DNA of 8,698 bases, from the NCBI GenBank assembly GCA_039199225.1, contig JBCCSZ010000325.1, positions 1 through 8,698 of the forward strand, given 5' to 3'. A program made the translations under genes and the position numbers. This stretch comes from JBCCSZ01 sp039199225. GTDB lineage: Bacteria; Bacteroidota; Bacteroidia; Chitinophagales; Saprospiraceae. This document shows positions 1 to 6,400 of the stretch, one piece after another; positions within the stretch are counted from its first letter, which is position 1, and the number at the start of each line of letters is the position of its first letter. Below the pieces are notes generated by a model. The model ran no database searches and was not told where the DNA came from. It saw only the letters and a list, made by a program, of their open reading frames with translations.

Positions 1-1
1 T

Positions 2-142
2 GTCTACCGAATCGACCTGAAGCTGTGGTATTTCCTATTGTCCGGCTTCCTAGCCCTAGTGATCGCCTGGCTAACCGTCGGCATCCAAGGTCTAAAAGCA
101 GCCAACAAAAACCCCGTAGACTGCCTAAAAGCCAACGACTAA
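2..142 (+). CDS. FtsX/MacB-like ABC transporter permease, C-terminal end (5' partial)
   Basis: The window opens inside a gene and shows only its last 46 codons, ending at TAA 140-142. The visible peptide has one hydrophobic membrane segment (about fragment residues 9-28, with W9 and W23 near its ends), then a short polar tail containing N-K-N-P-V-D-C-L. A final transmembrane helix followed by 'A-x-NPV-x-x-L' and a short charged end is characteristic of FtsX/MacB-type permeases, which are common in Bacteroidota and act in the inner membrane with an ATPase and usually a periplasmic adaptor. Six of its nine leucine codons are CTA, a codon the downstream gene uses sparingly. It is co-directional with the megasynthase but separated by about 350 bp with terminator-like hairpins, so co-transcription is doubtful. 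A role in exporting the product is possible but rests on position only. The family call is from the tail alone. Confidence 0.7.
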   Translation, partial: VYRIDLKLWYFLLSGFLALVIAWLTVGIQGLKAANKNPVDCLKAND

Positions 143-149
143 AAAAAAT

Positions 150-204
150 CACAAGATCACCAAATCAAAAAACCACCAAACCACAAGATCACCAAACCAC
201 CAAA
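150..204. repeat. A/C-rich short direct repeats
   Basis: A 15-mer (CACAAGATCACCAAA) occurs at 150-164 and again, identically, at 182-196, an offset of 32 bp. An 11-mer (AAACCACCAAA) occurs at 170-180 and 194-204. The tract is almost free of G and T and starts right after the permease stop codon. It looks like low-complexity intergenic repeat sequence. No function can be assigned, and it is too short and irregular to be a CRISPR array. Confidence 0.7.
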
Positions 205-216
205 TTAAAAACCACC

Positions 217-273
217 CCCGCGCGCACTTCTCTTTCAGGCACCCCAACCCATGAAAGAGAAGTCGCCAGCGGG
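217..273. repeat. Long imperfect hairpin with a perfect 12-bp stem
   Basis: ACTTCTCTTTCA at 226-237 is the exact reverse complement of 252-263, enclosing a 14-nt loop (238-251). Outside it, CCCGC at 217-221 pairs with GCGGG at 269-273 across a small asymmetric internal loop (4 nt on the left, 5 nt on the right). The right arm is followed by CTTTAGT rather than a clear T-run, so as a plus-strand terminator it is weak. It may be a 3'-end stabilising or processing structure for the permease transcript, a bidirectional terminator, or a repetitive palindromic element. Confidence 0.6.
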
Positions 274-350
274 CTTTAGTACCACCTTTCTTCTGACTTG
301 GCCTAACACAAACTACATCAATCTACAACCCAACAAATAGGCCGAATCCA

Positions 351-385
351 GGACCGGAAACTCATTCATCGCTCCGGTCTTTTCT
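351..385 (+). terminator. Intrinsic-terminator-like hairpin upstream of the megasynthase
   Basis: GACCGGA at 352-358 pairs exactly with TCCGGTC at 373-379, with one further G-T pair (351/380) and a 14-nt loop (359-372). The right arm runs straight into TTTTCT (380-385). A GC-rich stem followed by a T-run fits a rho-independent terminator reading left to right. It could end the permease transcript. If the megasynthase promoter lies upstream of it, it would instead sit in the leader and act as an attenuator. The 7-bp stem is short and the loop is longer than usual, so confidence is moderate. Confidence 0.5.
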
Positions 386-493
386 ATCATACATTCTTTC
401 TAACTGAACGCAACCCAGTGTCTACCCAGACCCATGGGGAGGGCAATCGCATTCGCTTTATACTGATTCTTTCCATTTCGCAAATTGCAAACG

Positions 494-3400
494 ATGAGTA
501 AAAAAATAGATAAATCAAATGTTCAGGAAATATTTGACCTGAATATGGTGCAGAAGGGCATGTTGTTCCACTACCTCAAGGAGGAGCAAGATAATTTGTA
601 CAATGTGCAATTGTCTTTGGAGTTGAACGGTCGCCTCGATACCGACTTGTTGCAAAAGGCCATTGAGCGGGTGCAACAGGAAAACGAAGTATTGCGCTCT
701 GTTTTTAGATGGGAGGAATTGAGTAAGCCACTTCAAATTGTACTCAAAAAATGTAACCTGAGAATCGACTTTCAGGATGTCTCACATTTGGGTGAAAAGG
801 CAGATACTTTTGCAAAGCAGTACCTGGAAAAGGATCAAATAGCTCGCTTCAATTTGACAGAGTTACCGGTCCGAATCAGTTTAATTCAAACAGCGCCAGA
901 ACGGTTTATCTTTACCATGACCCACCACCATATTTTGTACGATGGTTGGTCGACCGGTATATTTTTAAAAGAAGTATTTGGTTGCTACAACCAGTTGAAT
1001 AAAACCATAGAGCCGAGCTTTGAATACAAGCCTCCATACAAAGAACTCATCAGCCTGAACAAGGCGAAAATTGATGCAAGTGCATCGGAAGAATACTGGA
1101 AAGAATACCTTCAAGATTTTGAAATTCGTCCGACACTGATGCCAGAAGATGCGAGCAACGAACAGCTCTTTCAAAAATCGGGCATTCGTTATCCACTGGA
1201 TAAATTGGACGCTTTTGCCAATCAGCACAAGGTGACCAAGGCAGCCATTATTTATACAGCTTATGGTCTGCTGCTGCAAAAATATCAGGACGTGGCCAAT
1301 GTCGTTTTTGGAACGGCAGTTTCTGATAGAAGTATCGAGTTGGGAGGAAGCGATGAGGTTATGGGTAATTTCATCAATACCATTCCGCTCATCTTGTCTA
1401 ATTACGACGAACGTTCTTTGCAAGAGGCAGTGGAACAGATTAATAGGGATTTAATCAAAAGAAATCAATACAACCATTCTTCTTATTTCGAAATCAAGAA
1501 AATATTAGACCTAAAGCCAGAGGACGAATTGTTCAATTCCATGGTCGTCATCGAGAACTATCCACTCGATGAAGGACTCATCAATATCAACAGCGATTTT
1601 GATATTCAGCTTCGCTCTGTTTATCAAAATAGCAGCATCCCAATGGTGGTTACGGCTTATTTCAAAGGGGTATTGGAGTTTGAGTTTACTTATCATGCAA
1701 CTGTTTTTGGACACGATTATGTGGAGGCCATGTCTCAGCATTTGTTGCGCATCATTGACGGTATGTTGGAGCAGCCAAACCAAAAAGTGAAAGACCTCTG
1801 CATTCTTTCTGAGCAAGAAAAGCAAACTTTGCTGGTAGATTTTAACAGCACGCAAGAGATATATCCAAAGGAAAAAACCATTATTGAATTATTCGAAGAG
1901 CAGGTGGTGAAAACACCTGAAAATCAAGCCATTATTTTCCAAGATAATCGCTTGAATTATCGCGAATTGGACCAGTTGTCGGAGGCCATCGCGGAGCGTA
2001 TCGCGTCGAATTTGCCAGCACAAAGAACCGATCGGATTGGTTTGCTTTTTACAGCTTCCATCGAGTTGGTTGCTGCCATGATGGGGGTGTTGAAAACGGG
2101 AGCAGCCTACGTGCCGCTGTCTGCTGAATCACCGGATGAACGCAATAAATTCATTTTAGCGGATTGTAAGGTCGACCTCTTGTTGGTCTATAAGGATTTG
2201 TTCGACGAGCAATTGGTTCAGAGAATGGGTATCCCGGAAGAAAAAATAATTACCATCGATAAGGATCAACTGCTCCAAGAGGTTCCGGCCTACGAACGGA
2301 AGCCCATCACTGCCACCGACCCCATGAGCATCATTTACACTTCTGGTACAACGGGCAATCCCAAAGGAGTGGAGGTGGTTCATCAAGGTGTGGTCAATTT
2401 TACTTGCTGGAAAATCAAGACTTACGGCATGAGCCCCAAAGATGTGACGCTTCCGTTGTTATCTTACCACTTCGATGCGTATGCGGCTCACTTGTATTCC
2501 ACTTTGCTTAGTGGAGGCGCCCTCGTCGTAGCCGACAATACCAATGGCTTTAACCTGGAAGAAATCATCGACATCGTTCACAAAGAAGGTGTAACGACCA
2601 TCGGTTCTACTCCCGGACTGCACGAGGTGATGCTGAAAGAGCTGAAGGATGTGGAGAAGTTGGACAGCTTGCGCTTTGTGACCTTGGGTGGCGAAAAGGC
2701 CAGTAATAACCTGCTGAACAGCAGCCAGGAAAAGGTGCCGCATGTGATCCTGTACAATGAATACGGCCCTACAGAAACATCAATGGTTGCTACCTATCTT
2801 GAAGGACTCAATGTGGACAATGCTTCCATCATTGGGAAGCCGGTGGCCAATACGAAAATATACATTCTGAATCGCCATCAGTCTCTACAGCCCATCGGTA
2901 TCCGTGGCGAGATTTGTATTGCTGGCGATGGAATGACCAATGGCTATGTCGAAAATGAGGCACTCACCGCTACCAAGTTTGTGGAGAATCCTTTTCAGCC
3001 GGGCGAGTTTATGTACAAAACTGGTGATTATGCCAAGTGGCTGCCGGACGGACAATTAGAGTTTTTTGGACGGTCTGACAATCAAGTCAAGATCAGGGGA
3101 TTCCGGATCGAGCTGGGAGAAATTGAAAATGCATTATTGGATTATCCCCAGATTGCAGAGGCCATTGTCGTTGTTCGCGAAAACAATCGGACAAAGCAAT
3201 TGGTCGGCTATTTTGTGGGAAAAGAAAGCATCGACCAAAGCGAGCTCAAGAGCTTCCTGACTCAAAAGGTGCCGGGATATATGTTGCCCAATGCCCTGGT
3301 GCAACTCGAAAAAATGCCCATTTCGCCCAACGGAAAAATCGATCGTCGGAAACTGCCCGAACCTCCGGCCATTAGTGAAATCGACTTTGTAGATGCCTCC

Positions 3401-6400
3401 GGTGAAGTAGAGCAAAAGCTGCAGGGCATCTGGCAGGCATTGCTGGGCATCGATAAAATTGGCATCCACAGCAATTTCTTTGAGGTTGGTGGAGATTCTT
3501 TGAAGCTGATTGTCTTGAGCAGTAAAATCAAAAAGGCATTCCAAAAGGATATCTCCGTTACCCAACTATTTAATTATCCAACCATTGCCAGCCTGGCAGA
3601 GTTCATCCAACCCAAGCGCAAAAAGAAGAAGAAAACCAAAGCTTCTTACAAACGTCCCAGCTCAGAACAAACCGACATTGCCGTCATCGGAATGGCTGGC
3701 CGTTTCCCCGGAGCTGCCAACATCGAGGAGTTTTGGGACAACTTGCGCAATGGCAAAGAGACGATTCGTCGCGAGCAGGAAGAACAGGAGGATACCTTGC
3801 TGGTGAAGGCCAAAGGGACGCTGGAAGACAATGATTATTTTGATGCTGCCTTTTTTGGCTACATTCCCAACGAAGTTCGTTCAATGGACCCACAGGTGCG
3901 CATCTTTCACGAATGTGCCTGGGCCGCGCTCGAAGATGCTGCTTGCAATCCAAAAACTTTCGAAGGTGCCATCGGCTTGTACGCTGGCGCAACGCCCAAC
4001 CTTGGCTTCGAAACCAAAGTGAATCTGGAAAACAATGGTTGGGCCGACAAGTGGGAAGCACTGACCTATGCCGATAAAGATTTTATGTGTCCAAGGGTTT
4101 CTTACAAACTCAATCTCAAAGGACCGAGTCTCAATATTTCTACGGCTTGCTCCACTTCCTTAGTGGCTGTCGACACAGCTTGCAACGAACTGCTGGCCGG
4201 TAAGTGCGACATCGCCCTGGCTGGTGGTGTCTCTGTGACCTGGCACGATGTGGAGGGCTACAAGTACAACAAAGATATGATCCTATCTCCCGATGGTCGC
4301 TGCCGCGCTTTTGATGCGAATGCGGCAGGTACGGTTAGTGGCAACGGAGTGGGCATCGTGGTGCTGAAACGATTGGCGGATGCCCTACGAGATGGTGATG
4401 ACATTTATGCAGTCGTCAAAGCAACAGCGACCAATAACGATGGCCACCAAAAAGTTGGTTTTACGGCACCTAGTATCGATGGGCAGTCGGAGGTCATCCG
4501 CCACGCTTTGCAAAAGGCAGGTGTTGCACCAGAGAGTATTAATTACATCGAAACACATGGAACGGGAACGACCCTTGGAGATCCCATTGAGATTGCTGGT
4601 TTGACCAAGGCTTTTGATACGGATAAAAAGCAGTATTGCGCCATCGGCTCTGTCAAGACAAACATCGGTCACTTGGATGCCGCTGCCGGAGTTGCCGGAT
4701 TCATCAAAGCTGTTTTGTCGATTCGCCACAAGCAGATTGTACCCAGTCTACACTTTGAAAAACCAAATCCAAATATTGATTTTCAAAACAGTCCATTTTT
4801 TGTCAGTACAGAACTAAAAGAGTGGCAACGAAATGGAGAGCCGAGAAGAGCAGGTGTCAGTTCTTTTGGCATCGGAGGAACCAATGCACATGTGATCTTG
4901 GAGGAAGCACCTGCTCCTGCGAAGGTCTCAGAAGGACGTCCTTATCAACTGTTGACCGTCACTGGTCGCAATGCTGCTGCCATGCGTCGCAATGCTTCTC
5001 GCTTGGTGGGCTTTTTAGAAAATAACAGGGATGCTTCCATTGCAGACGTTGCCTATACGTTGCAAAAGGGGAGAGCGCATTTTCCATATCGTCGCTTTGT
5101 ATTGTGCAAAGAAGTGGAGGATGCCATCCAAGCGCTGTCTATCGAGGGAAAGGGACAAATCATTGAGCCAGCAGTTGTAGATCAGTTGCCTTATGTCGTC
5201 TTTATGTTTTCCGGCCAAGGTTCTCAGTACATTAATATGTGTGCAGATTTATATCGGGAAGAAACCTTTTTCCGTCAAATAGTCGACAACTGTTTTGAGA
5301 TCGTTAAACGTCAATCAAATAAAGACCTAAAGGCGGTCCTCTTTGCTCGCAAGCAGGGCGATGGCCTGGATCAAATAGACCATACCGAATTTACACAACC
5401 ACTACTTTTTGTCATCGAATATGCCATGGCGCGCTTGCTGATGCGTTGGGGCATACAGCCATCTTGCATGATCGGCCATAGCCTTGGAGAGTACGTTGCT
5501 GCTTGCATCAGCGGTGTCTTTACCTTGGAGGATGCGCTGAAATTGATTGTCAAAAGAGGAGCGTTGATGAATAAAATGCCCAGGGGAGCTATGCTGAGTG
5601 TATTGATTGGCAAGGAGGCATTACAACCTTTGTTGGAAGAAAATTCTGATGTCTGTTTGGCTTCTGTCAACAGCTCTGAAAGATGCGTTGTTTCCGGCCC
5701 GGAGCGTTCCATCAAGGCTTTTCAAAAGCAAGCGACGGAGCAAGGTTTTGAGAACCGAATCATCCGAACTTCTCACGCCTTCCACTCGCATATGATGGAT
5801 GATATGTTGGAGGAGTTTGAGCAGTGCGTTCGCTCTGTCGATATTCACCCGGGGCGCATTCCTTTTATCTCCAACTTAAGTGGAGAAAAAGTGCGCAATG
5901 AGGAAATCGGCCAAGCGCGTTACTGGGTAGATCAACTTCGAAATACGGTTCACTTTGCCGAAGGCATCGACTACCTTTTAAAGGAAAAAGACAGTGCGAT
6001 ACTCATCGAAGTGGGACCGGGAACTGCCTTGAGTTCTTTTGTACGCGCCAATGCGTCGAAGAAGAGAGACCACAAAGTTGTTTCGACCATTCGCCATCCC
6101 AAAAAGCCGACCAATGATTTGGCTTATTTACTGGATGCATTGGGAGAGATGTGGACCTTTGGTTTGGAGGTCGACTGGGATCGCTTTATCGAGGATGAAA
6201 AACGCCGTAAGTTATCTCTACCAACTTATGCTTTTGAGAAGGTCCGCTATCCGGATGTATTGCCTGTAGCAGCCGTTGCCAAAACGGAGGCTAAAGATGA
6301 GCTGCGCAGACTGGCAGATACCGCTCGTTGGTATTACATGCCGAGCTGGAAAATTGCAGCTCCGATTTATCAGCAAGCTCAACAGGAAGAGGCTATTACC

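Larger units (their letters stand above)
143..493. other. Intergenic region between permease and megasynthase
   Basis: This 351-bp stretch has no credible gene. From left to right it holds an A/C-rich repeat tract (about 143-210), a hairpin with a perfect 12-bp stem (226-263), a pyrimidine-rich spacer, a terminator-like hairpin (351-385), and about 100 bp of leader before the start codon. I looked for the Bacteroidota promoter elements (TAnnTTTG at -7 and TTTG near -33) on the plus strand and found no convincing match. The start of transcription for the megasynthase is therefore not located. The leader just before the start codon has no purine-rich Shine-Dalgarno sequence. Confidence 0.8.

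Noticed and set aside
150..204. CRISPR array
   Set aside because: There are only two copies of a 15-mer, with related, non-unique sequence between them and no cas genes. It is a low-complexity repeat.
25..279. An 84-codon plus-strand open frame starting inside the permease tail
   Set aside because: It overlaps the permease in another frame, runs through the A/C-rich repeats and the hairpin, and encodes only a basic, proline/threonine-rich low-complexity peptide with no family features.
485..493. TTG at 485 as an alternative start for the megasynthase
   Set aside because: It would add only three residues, lacks any better upstream signal, and ATG 494 gives the expected N-terminal length before the C domain.
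965..1423. A 152-codon minus-strand open frame
   Set aside because: It is antisense to C domain 1 and has no recognisable domain or start signal.
3134..3565. A 143-codon minus-strand open frame
   Set aside because: It is antisense to the end of the A domain and the first PCP, including the phosphopantetheine site, and is a by-product of that coding sequence.
3359..3673. An epimerisation or methyltransferase domain near the first PCP
   Set aside because: The A domain passes directly to the PCP, and the PCP passes to the KS through a 21-residue linker, leaving no room for either domain.
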